DNA of 64,000 nucleotides, taken from positions 3,348,001 to 3,412,000 of the forward strand of contig OY970289.1 of assembly GCA_963716135.1 (NCBI GenBank), written 5' to 3'. Numbering within the stretch: position 1 is the first letter of the stretch; every line of letters starts with the position of its first letter. A model generated the notes under the pieces. It had not been told where the DNA came from and searched no databases. It saw nothing but the letters and a program-made list of their open reading frames with translations. The position numbers were made by a program, and so were the translations under genes. The stretch is from CAVRAW01 sp963716135. GTDB lineage: Bacteria > Planctomycetota > Planctomycetia > Pirellulales > JADZDJ01. Of this stretch, positions 22,453-33,426 are shown one piece after another.

Positions 22453-25400
22453 CTATTCAATAAACCTCTTCAGCACCACCGCTTTGTCCGAATTCAAATC
22501 GGCGCCGCGCTGGAAGCCCACAGGAATGGTCCGGTCGATGATGTAAAACCCGCGATGCCGCTTGATCTCGCCGGTGTCGGAGCCCATTTCCTGGCCAAGT
22601 TGATATCCATCGGGATGCGCCGCGTCAAAGGTCTGCTGGCCGCTAGTGTTGGGCTTCTTATTAGGGACATCCCAGCCGTACCACGGCGTCACTTCGAAGT
22701 ACCCCACCGTAATCCACACCGCGTACACGTTGCTGCGCGTGGTTAATTTGTTGACCAGTTGCCCGTAGGGCTGATAGGCGAAGTAAGCGTTGCGCGTCCA
22801 ATCGTTGTAAGGTTGGTTGCTACTGGCCGTGAGGCGATTCAGCATCAGCGGCGTCTTGTTCGCCGCGTTATCGATGTCCGGCGCTCCACCCTTGGTCCCC
22901 TCGGCGCGCCACAGCGTAACGTTCACCGGTTTCTGCGTCAGGTTCGGAGCAGCCGCGCCGGGAAGCGGTACCATGTCGCAGCCTGCGGCGCTACGAAACG
23001 GATTGGAGAATATCGACGGGCGCGGTACAGGAGCTGCGGAATTGTCGTCGAAGGCGTAGTCGTCGGCGCCTCCCGCCACATCGTAGCCTCGCCGGCTTTT
23101 CACGAGATCGGAGTAGAGCGGACCCAGAATCCAAGCCGACACGCTTGGATCGCCCCCCAAAATGCTATTCCAGATTTTGTCGTTGTAGATCGTGTTGATG
23201 TTTACTTTGCCGGGATCGCGGTAATTGGAAACAAAGTTGAACGGCGGATGCAGCCCCGCGGTGCCGGTCGGCTCGTGATCGGTGGCCGGTGTCGTGGAAT
23301 TGGTGACGCTGTTGTATTCCCCGGCGAGCTTATTCGGGCCGAACGTGTCCCAATAAAACGTGAATGGATTGAGCACCGTCTGCGTTCCCACAAACGGCGA
23401 CGGCGTTTGCACGTATTCCAAAATGTTCGCCAGATCGAGCGCATTATTGCCGGCGAAATCCGTGGCATTGAAAAAATTCAGCAAATGAGAAAACGGCGCC
23501 CTCTGGTTCGTTGGTGTGGCGCCGGTCGGATCGTATGGATTGGTGGTCGCTGCCGTGTCGGCCAGACTCACCTCTAACAGCAAGCGCTCCGGCGAAGTCG
23601 CTGGCACCAACATCAGTTCCGCCGGGTTGGCAAAGGGCCGACTGTTCATCGACAGCCATGGCATGGGTTGCGGCGGACCGCCCAGATACGGCAATGTTCC
23701 CACCGATGGCGTCGGGCCAACTCGCGCATCGCTCGAATTGATCGGCGTGCCATAGGCATGATTCAGATATCCCAACGAACTGCAATGTGTCGTAGCCGTC
23801 AGGCTGCTGTGCAGCTCGTGCGTGAAGTTGATGTTTGCCAATCCGGCATTGTTATCATTCGAGTTGATTGGATTTTCTCCGCCTGGCGGGTTTGCGACGG
23901 TCATCGGGTCTGGTGCGATCGACCACACCTTCCCGTCGGTATTGACTCCCGGCCCCGGCGTTGGACCGTTGGTGCTATGCTTTCCGCGCTCCCGCGACGA
24001 AAACGGCAGCGTTCCAGCTGCATCGGCGTTGGCGTCATCGGGGTCCCACTGGCCCGCGTATCCACTATGATTTCGCATCGCATCGTCGCCATTGAACACC
24101 GTCAAATCGACCGGCATCCAGTCGACTGTGATGTACGGGTTCGTTGTGGGGTTATACGCGCTCAACGGATCGGCCAGCCGCTGCAAATACACCGTGCGGA
24201 CATCACCATTTGTCTGCGTCGCTGTATTGCCATCGATTGGATACGTGCTGCCGCCGCTCGTTTCAAGCGGCGTGTCGGGGAAAGCTGTGCCGCCGCCCCC
24301 CGATAGATCGCCATAAGCGTCCCACTTGGCGAACGCCGCGTAAGCATTATTGTCCGTTGGCACAGGATAATAGGTCCCCTGGGGTAGAGGTTCCGAAATA
24401 TTCAGCCCGATGCCGTATGGGTTGGTACTGTTCGCGATAGTGATGTTGGTACCAAGCTTCGCGGTGTTTGCAAGGTTTCCAGCGGGCCAGGAACTAGGAG
24501 AATCGGCCGCGGCCACAATGGCCACCGGCGGCATGATCTCGGCAGGAGCCGCCGGGCTGCTGGCGTCAAATTCCGTGGGATAATCGCGCGCGCCTGTCCC
24601 GTCGGTGATGACCGGAGTCGCAGGCGTGATGTTCAAATTGATTCGCTGCGGCGATGCTTCGCCCCATTGACCGTTCGGGGCTGCACTCTTCTTGTAACTT
24701 CCAATCGCCGTCACTTCCCGCGGCCCGACGATCGCGTAGCCGCCGGCCGGCACATACGCCGGAACCGGATTGGTGCCCGACGGAAGAATGTACGGATTGA
24801 AATTTTTGCGAGCATAAAAAATATCAGTCGTCGATGCAGCCCCGTGATTAAAAAGGTGCGTATTGGCCCCACTCACGGGCGCTGTTGCAGGTTCGACTCC
24901 CGCGAACCACACGATCCGCTCAATGGCGACCGGGAAGCTTTGTCCTCCGAGCGGGGTATTTAACAAGCTGCCCGAGGGAGTATTCCCTGCGCCCGGGGCT
25001 TGCTCAGGCTCCAACGAAGCGCTGTCCGGCAAATTGATCAAAAACTGACGTGGCCGTCCGAGCGACGGTGTCGCGGTGCTGATCGCCAAGCGCCACACCG
25101 GATACGACATCGGGCCGGCGTTCACTCCGTCGAGCCCCGCCGGCGCCATCTTTTCCAAATTCAGAAACCATTGGTTGACTGTGCTGCCTGCTAACGTGCT
25201 GGCGACTTCGTTCTTTTGATACGTATACAAGTCACCGCTTTGCACAGGATTGTTCGTGTTCTGAGGAGCATACAATTCGACGAACAACGAACCCTCGGGA
25301 ATCCGTATTCGGTCCAGCGTGAGATCTGGTGATGGGCTCTTGCGTTCATTCCCGCTGGTGTCCTTGTCGGTATCGGCCACGCGGCGATCGTGGAATGCCA

Positions 25401-28400
25401 GGGTCTCCGTGAGCACTAGCGCCGGCGGCTTGCAGCCCCACACTAATCCGCGCCAAGTCGCGGTGTCGTCTGCGGTTCCAAGTTGGCCATCTACGCACCA
25501 GGTCCGCTCGGGATGGTTCGAATCTTTCGGAGTGCCGGTTGAATCGACATTGCTAAACGGATCCATGTCGTATTCAAACGGCGTCATGCTGCTGTCCGAC
25601 GACATCGCGTCCACCGCGTTGATCGCCCATTGCGCGATTCGGCGAATCGCAAGTTCCTTCTTTTGTGCGGGGAGCAACAACGGAGTCTCTGTTCCAAACC
25701 AATGGTTGTTGGGGCTGGTAAGCCACGAATCGTCGATCATCAGCCGCGCCAAGATGTAAAGCTGCCGCGCCATCAGTTGCCGCGCAAGCACCTGATCCTT
25801 CGTGCCCACTTTGGTGGGATAAGGGCTCGTCGTGTCTGGCCCGGTGACGTTCATCCCGTTGGTGAGGCTGAAAAGGTTGCCGGCCGGCCAGGTGGTGCCC
25901 GAGAATACTGATGACCAAAACCAACCCGCCGGCATTGTGGCCGCGGACGGGTTGCCTTCCAACAAGGCTTCGGTGGGCTCGTCCACCGTGCCGTTGCCGT
26001 TGTTGTCGCGCCCGTCCCCCAGCGGCCGGTTGATGTTCATCCGCAGCCCGGCAATCAATTCCGGCGCCAACAGCGTCCGAACGTTGGCGTCAATGGCTGC
26101 CGTCTTCTGAACCGCCGTCCAGGCGCCAAAATTCATGGTGTTGCCCAACTTCGCCGTCAGCAGTTCTGCAACGGTGTGTGGCGTCGGATTGGACGAGCCA
26201 TACCCCGGTGAGTTGCGCCACCATGTCGGCGCCACGATGCTCGGGCTCGGCAGGTCCCAGCTGTCTGTGGTGATCAGGCGCGATTTGATTTCCCCGACCA
26301 GCGGGCTTCCGCCGCCGATGGCCTGGATGCCGGAGATGTCGTGCAGCCGGTGGGGCAGCATCGCCGAATCGACGTCCCACGTGCGCAGCACGCGCTCCAA
26401 TTCACCCAGCGTGAACGGGTCGTCAATGTTCGTGGCGGCAGGCGTCGAATAGTTTGGACGCTTGGTCAGATCCAAGTCGTACGGGGAATTCTGCGTTTCG
26501 TTCGTCCACGCCGGTTTCCACATCAAAGGTTGACCGGTGTAATCCAATCCCAACGCGGATCGGCCCCACAGATCAGCCGGATTGGGGCTGTTGAAGGCGC
26601 AATACGGAGCGGCCGGCGGGAATCCCCCGGAATTATCCGGGTACATGTACCGTGTCACGTCGGTCAGCGTGCTCATCGAGCCAGTCTGGCCCGCTTCGGC
26701 GGTGGTCGAGGCGGCCCCCTCGCCGTAACGCCCTTCGTAGCTGCCCGTGCCGCGCAGCATATGCGCCAAATCGGCCGTGGAAAATGGGGTGCCGGTTGCC
26801 GCTTGCGTCACATCGATTTCCGCCGGGCCATAACCTTGCCCGCGCGGCAAGTTGATGGCTGTGGCCCCGGTGGTGCCTGCATACGGGCCGGTAATTGTTT
26901 GCGTGTGCGTGACCGCGATTTGCTCCGTCGTGCCGGCGGTGTTCACATTTAGCCGGCCGTCTAAATCGACGCACATGATCGCAAACAGCGGCTTGTACAA
27001 CCGCCCGTCGGGGGCCGCCTGCACCGGCGCGCCCAAATCGAGCCACACGCTGTCGGGCACGCCGTCGCCATTGTTATCCACGTCCCAGGGCGGATCGGTT
27101 GGCGCCGAGAGATTGAATTGCCATTCGATGTTGTTCGAGAAGCTGGCCGGCCCAGTCATGTTTGGATTGCTGCCGGTAAACTGCGGATTCTCGATCGGAT
27201 TGGGTCGCAGGCAGATCTGATTCAATAAATCCTTCGTGGTGTAATCCCACGGCAAAGTGATGCTCTCGCGGTACGTCCAGTAATGCACCAGATCGGGGCG
27301 ATGATAGGAGGGCAGCCGCGGCACGGCCGGCAACTGCATGGGAGCGCGCGGATCGTCGGTCACAAACGCCAGCGCCATGTGTTGGTAATCGGGCGCGGTG
27401 TAATCGTCGTTCGCGCCGCCGATGCCGCCGAAGGGCGTTGTCGCCAAGTAATCGCTGCCGGCTTTCGTCGGATCGAAGAACAGGGGGTTTGGCAGCAGCG
27501 CAAACTCACGAGGCGCAGGCGCCGGTGGGGCGGTACCGTCCTTCGCATCCAACACAAACAGCCCTGTGTCCTTATAACCAAACCCCGTGCCCGCAAACGG
27601 CCGCCCATTGATCACAAACGTGGGGTGTAGATTGCTGGCGTCGGTCGGCGTAACGAGGTTGCCCGCTGAATCCCGGAACGCCAGCACGTGGAATACCGGC
27701 GTCCAGATCTGATCCGGCGGACCGCTGGCTGCCGAGGCGGGCGTGGTCCCCACTTCGTAGCGCAAGATGCGCGAACTGAGCCCTTTGGCCGGCCCGCTGG
27801 TCATCGTGATCACGCAGCCGTCCAAGTAGCCGTCGACCGTGAGCTGCTGCTTCACTTGGTTCAGCACCGCCGGTACGGCATTGAACGAAGGCGTGGTGAT
27901 CGTCACTAGCGGGATGGTGCCGGCCGGAATGCCTGAGGCCGGTGCGCCGGATCGGCCGTCGCCGTGAATTCCACAATCTGTCCGGAGGTTACATCGGGTT
28001 GCGTGACCTCCGTCGGCGGCAGGTTGTCGATCGAACCGGCGATCGAATACGGCCCGTACATGCTTTCCAGCAAGCTGTGCGGGCCGATGGGGGAATGAAA
28101 TTTTTCCGGGAAAGTGGGGGGCGTCGCGGGATCGACGATGCCCGCGTCGCCGCGCAGCACCTGCATCATGGCCTTGTTGAGTTGCACTTCCGGCAGGTCG
28201 CCCGTGATCGACGTCCTTGCGAATTGCTTGCTCATGCTGAGTTGCCGCGTGGCCACCAGCACGTAGGTGATGGCGATCAGCACGAACAAAAACAGCAGGC
28301 TCAGCACCACCAAAATCAGCACGCCGCGCCGCTCCGCCGCCTGCGGCGGGAGCCCAGGGGGCAGGGCGCAGGATGCAGGATGCAGGGGCGAAGGACGAAG

Positions 28401-28553
28401 GGCGAAAGGCGATGGGCGCTTCACTGCGCCCTGCGCCCTGCGCCCTGAATCCTCACGGTTCACTTTGCAATTTGCACTGTGCATTTCAATCTCTCTCTTC
28501 GCTATTCCCCTGACATTCCCAATTCTGAACAATGAGCATTGAGCATTGAACAA
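22453..28553 (-). CDS. Giant GspK-like pseudopilin-operon protein (frame change near 27950)
   Basis: About 2,030 residues if the two frames are joined. The N-terminal part (28553-27906) has RRGVLILVVLSLLFLFVLIAIT, a GspK-type hydrophobic segment, after a repeat-coded leader. Its frame then stops. The 1,817-residue frame continues; one missing G near 27950 would join ADPA to APASGIPAGTIPLVTITTP. The large domain is Pro/Asn/Thr-rich, with DVDNNGDGVPDSVWLDLG (calcium-binding-like Asp pattern) and LDGRLNVNTAG. Similar giant proteins are known in planctomycete pilin operons, but their function is unestablished. Likely exported or periplasmic. Confidence 0.7.
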
Positions 28554-28610
28554 AAGGCATTCGTTGTTTGTCGTTCATCGTTCACTGTTCATCGTTCAGC
28601 GTTCGTCCTA
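28355..28610. repeat. Degenerate heptanucleotide repeat tract B
   Basis: Runs of AGGATGC, AAGGACG, CTGCGCC, TTTGCAA/TTTGCAC, ATTGAGC and GTTCATC words in 7-nt register. It spans the leader of the giant protein and the gap before the next gene. Confidence 0.85.
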
Positions 28611-29870
28611 CTGGCTCCACTTCGATGGCCCCTCCAATTCGATGGTCCGCTGGTAGACCGCCACCACGTCGTCGAACAGGCAGGCGTACGTTTGCGGGCT
28701 GTTGCCTGCGGCGAATACCCAGTCGGGCCCGGCCAACGTGACGTTGGCTTCGGTGAGGGCCGATGCTTCGTCGATCACGTCGCCGGCGACCACGCGATAC
28801 CAACTGAACATGACCGGATATTGATGATCAATTGGGCCAGTGGTCACCGCCGGCCGCGCCAGCATGAGCCAATTGCCTGGGCGAGCGTAGCTGAGCGGAT
28901 TGGGATTACTGGAGGTATAGGGACCGCCAGGGGATAATGGCGTGGTCAACTTTACATCGCCTCCGCTGGCGGCAAAATAGTCAGAGCCGGCGACACTGCC
29001 GCTTGGCGTGACCGTTGCCGTCCCCTCGCGCACCGCGCCGGCGCTGAACGCCGTTGGATTGGGCAGCGAGCGGCGGTAAAAGACCACGACCGATAACGTG
29101 CACGGCACGCCCGCGGCCGGCGTGACGGGGACAGCCGGCGCGTTGGGATCCGGATAGTACGGCGTCAGCATGGCCAGCCAGGAATACAGGCCTAAGGAAT
29201 CTTGTTTCAGCGGCGGCGTGGCCAGGCTTGGATCGTAGGCCAAAGCGGTCTGAGCTGCGTCGGATGGCTGGAAGATCACGATGTCGTCGTCGGCGCGAAA
29301 GATCGCGTCGGCCAGCGGCAAGTTCGGCGTGAAGTTGGGGGTCGCAAAGATGGCAGCCGTGTTCAGCGTGAGGCGCGACATTGTCGGCACGCCGGCGCCG
29401 GCGTTGGCGGGAAAATCTTTGATCACCCCCCGGGCTGCAGCCGTTGTGCCCGCCGCAGCCGCCATCAGTGGATCGATGGCCAAAGGCAGCATATCGGCGG
29501 CCGCCGGCGGAAAGCTGTATTGAACCCAATTTGTTCCGTTGTATCGCACCCACGGGCAATTGGCGTTGGGTTCGACGATGCCCATGCCGCGGGTTTTGAA
29601 TTCGCGAATGATGTTCAAGCCGGTTTCGGCTTTGCGCTGCTCGATGTCGGCCTTCATGGCCTGAATGCCGCCGACGGGAATCAGCGCGGCGACGCTGACC
29701 AGGCCGATGGCCACGATGCCGATGGAAATGAGCACTTCCAGCAGGCTGATGCCGCGGCGCGAGGAAGTAGGATGTCGGAAGTAGGAAGGAGGATGTGTGC
29801 AAGCGGACGCACAGCGGCCACGGCCGGCAAATCCTAAATCATAAATCATAAATCCTACCTTCACGGTCAT
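28608..29870 (-). CDS. Pseudopilin (GspI/PilV-like)
   Basis: About 420 residues from ATG 29870, which overlaps the upstream stop (ATGA). After a 45-residue leader partly coded by heptamers (FMIYDLGF, PPSYFRHPTS) comes RRGISLLEVLISIGIVAIGLVSVAALIP, a type III signal and helix with Glu at +5. The rest is a soluble domain. Predicted minor pseudopilin. Confidence 0.8.
   Translation of the reverse strand: MTVKVGFMIYDLGFAGRGRCASACTHPPSYFRHPTSSRRGISLLEVLISIGIVAIGLVSVAALIPVGGIQAMKADIEQRKAETGLNIIREFKTRGMGIVEPNANCPWVRYNGTNWVQYSFPPAAADMLPLAIDPLMAAAAGTTAAARGVIKDFPANAGAGVPTMSRLTLNTAAIFATPNFTPNLPLADAIFRADDDIVIFQPSDAAQTALAYDPSLATPPLKQDSLGLYSWLAMLTPYYPDPNAPAVPVTPAAGVPCTLSVVVFYRRSLPNPTAFSAGAVREGTATVTPSGSVAGSDYFAASGGDVKLTTPLSPGGPYTSSNPNPLSYARPGNWLMLARPAVTTGPIDHQYPVMFSWYRVVAGDVIDEASALTEANVTLAGPDWVFAAGNSPQTYACLFDDVVAVYQRTIELEGPSKWSQ
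29762..29856. repeat. Degenerate heptanucleotide repeat tract C
   Basis: GAAGTAG GATGTCG GAAGTAG, and AAATCAT AAATCAT AAATCCT, in the leader of the pseudopilin gene. The two runs are separated by about 40 bp of other sequence. Confidence 0.78.
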
Positions 29871-31246
29871 CTTCCTCCGGTCGCCTGGGCCGACTGCGCG
29901 AATTGCCGCGATAGGTTGACCGCGTTGGCTAAGGTGTCGTGCGTCGTTGGCGACGTCAAAAGCGAGGCCGCATATTGATCGGGGTTCTGCGTGCCGGAGG
30001 GGTCGGCGGGAAGATCTTTCACTTCGGCCGTGGTGGCCAGCCCGCTTTGCGGATTGATGGCGATCCACAAGTTTTCCAGATCGCGGAAGTTGTGTTTTTC
30101 GGCCTGGGTGGATGCGTTATCGGCGGGGCTGTAATATGCCGCGTCGTATTTTCCGCTGGAGCTGTCTTTTTGGAACAATTTTTCGCGCTTGCCGATCATT
30201 AGGTACACAGGAGAAGTCATGGGCACAGGCGCCGTGGTTTGAATGGAACCGCCGTGTGGGGTGGGATTGGTGATGTTGAAACAAACGCTGTCCATCTCGC
30301 CGGAGCTATTGAAAATGAACACGATAGGGCGCGTGTTCGGCTTGCTTGTTGTCGGATCGACCGTGAACAGTTGGATTTGGTCGTCTCCGATTTGTTGCGG
30401 CGTGGCTGTGCCAGGATTGACGTTCCACACGTTGTTAGGAATGGATTGATACAACAACTTATTACCCACGGGAGCAGTGCCTGGCGGATTGCCTACCCCG
30501 GAATCGATGAGGTCGATCACGGCGCCAGTCGGCAATTGCACGGCGGAGGCTGACGACTTCATCGGCTGCCGAAACACCTCGAACGTCGGCTGCCACGTGC
30601 CGCTATATGCTGCCGGCGGCATCCGGAAATGATTGTCGGTCGGCAAATACATTATTGTTTTTGTCAGATCGGTGTTGTTGAGTACCAGGGCGCTAGAATC
30701 GTTTGGATCCGGCACGCTATTCTTGCCCTGGGCTTCCGACAAAATGTAATACGGACCGGTATGGTTGAATCGGATTAAGTCGCCGGGGCGCAGAAGGGGA
30801 TAAAATCCTGCGGCCAACGTTACCTTCCCGGGATTGGTTGAAACATCAACTGTGCATATTTCGTCGACCGTTTGTCCGCCGTATGGCGGCGGGAATTCGG
30901 CCAGATACAAGTCCATGGATCCGGTCGGTTCGCTGGGCAGCCGTTCCATCCACACGCCGACCGAGCGCCCCGTGGCCATGGCTTGCGCCTGGGCCGCGGC
31001 GAACTGCGTGTTCACAATCCGCGCCGCCTCGCGCACTGCCCGGCTATTGAGCGCGGGAATGACAAATGGGATCGAGGCGACGGTGACGATCGACAAAATG
31101 GCAATCACCACCAATAGTTCGACCAGCGTGAAGGCACGGCGGCGGCCGCCGGAATGCAGAATGCAGAATTCAGAATGCAGCAACTCAGCGCGGCGGGCGC
31201 TATTTCCGCTTGCTTCATTCTGCAATTTGCACTTTGCATTCTTCAT
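29867..31246 (-). CDS. Pseudopilin (GspH-like)
   Basis: 459 residues. The leader (KNAKCKLQN..., LLHSEFCILHS) is heptamer-coded, then GRRRAFTLVELLVVIAILSIVTVASIP is a classic prepilin cleavage site and helix. The length far exceeds ordinary GspH (about 170), as is usual for planctomycete versions. It ends in an ATGA overlap with the next gene. Confidence 0.82.
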   Translation of the reverse strand: MKNAKCKLQNEASGNSARRAELLHSEFCILHSGGRRRAFTLVELLVVIAILSIVTVASIPFVIPALNSRAVREAARIVNTQFAAAQAQAMATGRSVGVWMERLPSEPTGSMDLYLAEFPPPYGGQTVDEICTVDVSTNPGKVTLAAGFYPLLRPGDLIRFNHTGPYYILSEAQGKNSVPDPNDSSALVLNNTDLTKTIMYLPTDNHFRMPPAAYSGTWQPTFEVFRQPMKSSASAVQLPTGAVIDLIDSGVGNPPGTAPVGNKLLYQSIPNNVWNVNPGTATPQQIGDDQIQLFTVDPTTSKPNTRPIVFIFNSSGEMDSVCFNITNPTPHGGSIQTTAPVPMTSPVYLMIGKREKLFQKDSSSGKYDAAYYSPADNASTQAEKHNFRDLENLWIAINPQSGLATTAEVKDLPADPSGTQNPDQYAASLLTSPTTHDTLANAVNLSRQFAQSAQATGGR

Positions 31247-31250
31247 TTTC
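31145..31250. repeat. Degenerate heptanucleotide repeat tract D
   Basis: GAATGCA GAATGCA GAATTCA GAATGCA, and later TTGCAAT TTGCACT TTGCATT. It lies in the first 35 codons of the GspH-like gene. Confidence 0.87.
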
Positions 31251-31252
31251 GT

Positions 31253-32291
31253 TTACCGCGTTTCAATATAGTGATTCGTAATGTTGTCGATCCTCCCGTC
31301 GGTCTTGTCGCCGTCGTCCTTCCAATCGCCGACGGTCGGTGGCGTGTCGGCGCTGTAATACGGATCGTTGTTGTGGGCGCTGTACTGCAGCCCGTTGGCC
31401 ACCTCCACCTCATATTTCCCGTCGGGCCCGGGCGAATAAATCAGCGGATAAAGTGCAACATGGTTGGCCGCAGCGTAGACATTCGTCGGATCGAATTGAT
31501 CGTGCGCCGGCTTTGGTCCACTTGTTGCCGCGGGATCCGGCTGCAAAGCTGAAAATGGCGCAACGAACCCGGGGGCCCACCGCAGGAAATAGATGGGGTT
31601 TCCCCACCCATCGACAAAATAGCTCAGGCCCAGATCGGGATCGGTTTTGATCTCATTGGGAGCAAACTGCTCCATAATATCCGGATCATCGCATCCTTTG
31701 CTCACAAGCAGATACAGGCACATTGCCTGTTGCAGGTTTGTGCTACCGTAAATAGATGAATTTCTTGCTTTCGCTGCATCCAACACGTTCTTGTACGATT
31801 GGTTAATACTAGGACGTTGGATTATTGTGGTGGACGACGGTGCGGCGCCAATAACTTGCACAGTAATTGGGTCATCTTGCACGTCTTGAAACGATTCCGG
31901 CATTTCCATTCGCATGATGTTGCGCAAAGCATCAAGGCGGTATTTCGCGACGGCGAAAGGTGTATATGTATCGTTGGGATTTCCATTGCCGTTCAGATCG
32001 ACTCCATTTTCATCGGTGAACGTTCTGATCGGTAATCTGCGTGTACGGTAGCTCTCGTACTTCTGCATGATGATGGCGTTCAGCTTGGCAATGGTGCTGC
32101 GGGTGCGCATTTCGATGGCGGTTTCCTGCACCGGCCAAGGCAAACAACAAGAGCGAGGCCAGAATGGCCAGGATGGTGATCACGACCAGGAGTTCGACGA
32201 GCGTAAAAGCGGAGCGCGGACGAATTGCGGAGCGCGGAGCGGCGCGATCAAACTGCGCAAAGCAACTCAGATAGGTCGCAGACCTGTTCAT
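31253..32291 (-). CDS. Pseudopilin (GspG-like; frame change near 32125)
   Basis: The start frame (MNRSATYLSCFAQFD...) carries IRPRSAFTLVELLVVITILAILASLLLFALAGA. The remainder (VQETAIEMRTRSTIAKLNAIIMQKYESY...) is in another frame. A small indel near 32125 joins them into about 345 residues. SYFVDGWGNPIYFLRW resembles the conserved C-terminal region of major pseudopilins (DPWGxPY). Predicted pseudopilin. Confidence 0.75.
32209..32246. repeat. Degenerate heptanucleotide repeat tract E
   Basis: GCGGAGC GCGGACG ... GCGGAGC words just before the FTLVE codons of the GspG-like gene. Confidence 0.7.
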
Positions 32292-32355
32292 GGCTGTCTT
32301 CTTCTGTTCCACGCTGGTGCCCCTGTCGTTGCATGTTGCCTCCTTGCGCCCCTCT

Positions 32356-33315
32356 TTATGGCTTCGCGTCTCCCAATTGCTTGTCGCTGAAGTTCGTCAG
32401 ATCATCATCATCGGCCCCGCTGGTGTCGTAGCCCTTACCCGTGGGATATAGTTTGCCTGTAATTTTCGTAATGGCGGCGTTATTGGCGGTAATTGGATTG
32501 CTGGCGCCCGCGTCGATGTCAATTCCCGAGTTGCCATACTTGTCATCCAAACCCGCAGAAATGATCTGGAAGGATTTTGGATTGCACCAGTCGTCGAATT
32601 TGCCGTCGCCGTCGGTATCCCAGAGCAAGGGCATACACGTGTCCGTGCCGACCTTGTACTGCTTCGGCTTGAAAGGCACTGCAACCACGGTCGGATCCAA
32701 GTAGCCCCGCGCTTCGAAATAAACGTACGGCGCGGTCGCACCGGAGGGATGGTAGGTCTGAGCAGCGACGAACGTGGGATTGGTCGCGCCCTTGGTAAAT
32801 CCGCCGCTGACTGGAGTAAAGCGGGACCTATCGAAATCGAAGAACGATTGACGGTCAGCGGTATCGACGTTGGCCGACAGCGGCTGTTGCGGATTCTTCG
32901 AAATGCTGGTCAACCAGAACACCAATGCCTGAGCGGGGTCCAAGTTGTTGGGCACATAGGTGATCTCATTGGTGACGTCGCAGCGCGGGAAACATTTTGC
33001 CAAATGGCGCTCGACCGCGGTCTTCGATGCAGGGATGGTCGAATCGTAATAGCACGGCGGATAATCGCCGAACTTCTCCTTGTATGCTTTAACCGCGCCG
33101 TCGAGGTTCGCCAGTTCCGCCGTGATCCGCGCCCGCTTGGCCGCTTCCAGCGCCTTGTACGCTGCCACGGTGGCCAGGCTCGCCAGGATGCCGATGATCG
33201 TGATCACCACCAGCATTTCGACGAGGGTGAACGCCAGCGATGAACGATGAACGATGAACGATGAACGGCGGATGTCCGTCGTCCGGCGTCTGTTGTCCGA
33301 AAGAGTCGCAGTCAT
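32356..33315 (-). CDS. Pseudopilin (GspG-like)
   Basis: About 319 residues from ATG 33315. The leader contains SSFIVHRSSLA (heptamer-coded), then FTLVEMLVVITIIGILASLATVAAYKALEAAKR, a complete type III signal and helix. The C-terminal domain contains WDTDGDGKFDDWCNPK, a Ca-binding-like loop, and ISAGLDDKYGN, which resembles the end of major pseudopilins. It may be the principal subunit. Confidence 0.83.
   Translation of the reverse strand: MTATLSDNRRRTTDIRRSSFIVHRSSLAFTLVEMLVVITIIGILASLATVAAYKALEAAKRARITAELANLDGAVKAYKEKFGDYPPCYYDSTIPASKTAVERHLAKCFPRCDVTNEITYVPNNLDPAQALVFWLTSISKNPQQPLSANVDTADRQSFFDFDRSRFTPVSGGFTKGATNPTFVAAQTYHPSGATAPYVYFEARGYLDPTVVAVPFKPKQYKVGTDTCMPLLWDTDGDGKFDDWCNPKSFQIISAGLDDKYGNSGIDIDAGASNPITANNAAITKITGKLYPTGKGYDTSGADDDDLTNFSDKQLGDAKP
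33238..33300. repeat. Heptanucleotide repeat tract F (GATGAAC x4)
   Basis: Four near-perfect GATGAAC units, then TCCGTCG TCCGGCG TCTGTTG words. It lies in the leader of the GspG-like gene. Confidence 0.88.
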
Positions 33316-33426
33316 TGCGAGTTTCCTTTGCGTATCAATTGCCCCCGCACTTGCCAATCACCGGCCTCCGGTCGCTGACGCTTCCGGCTCGCCGTTGTGA
33401 CTAACTCACCCACTCACCACTCACTG

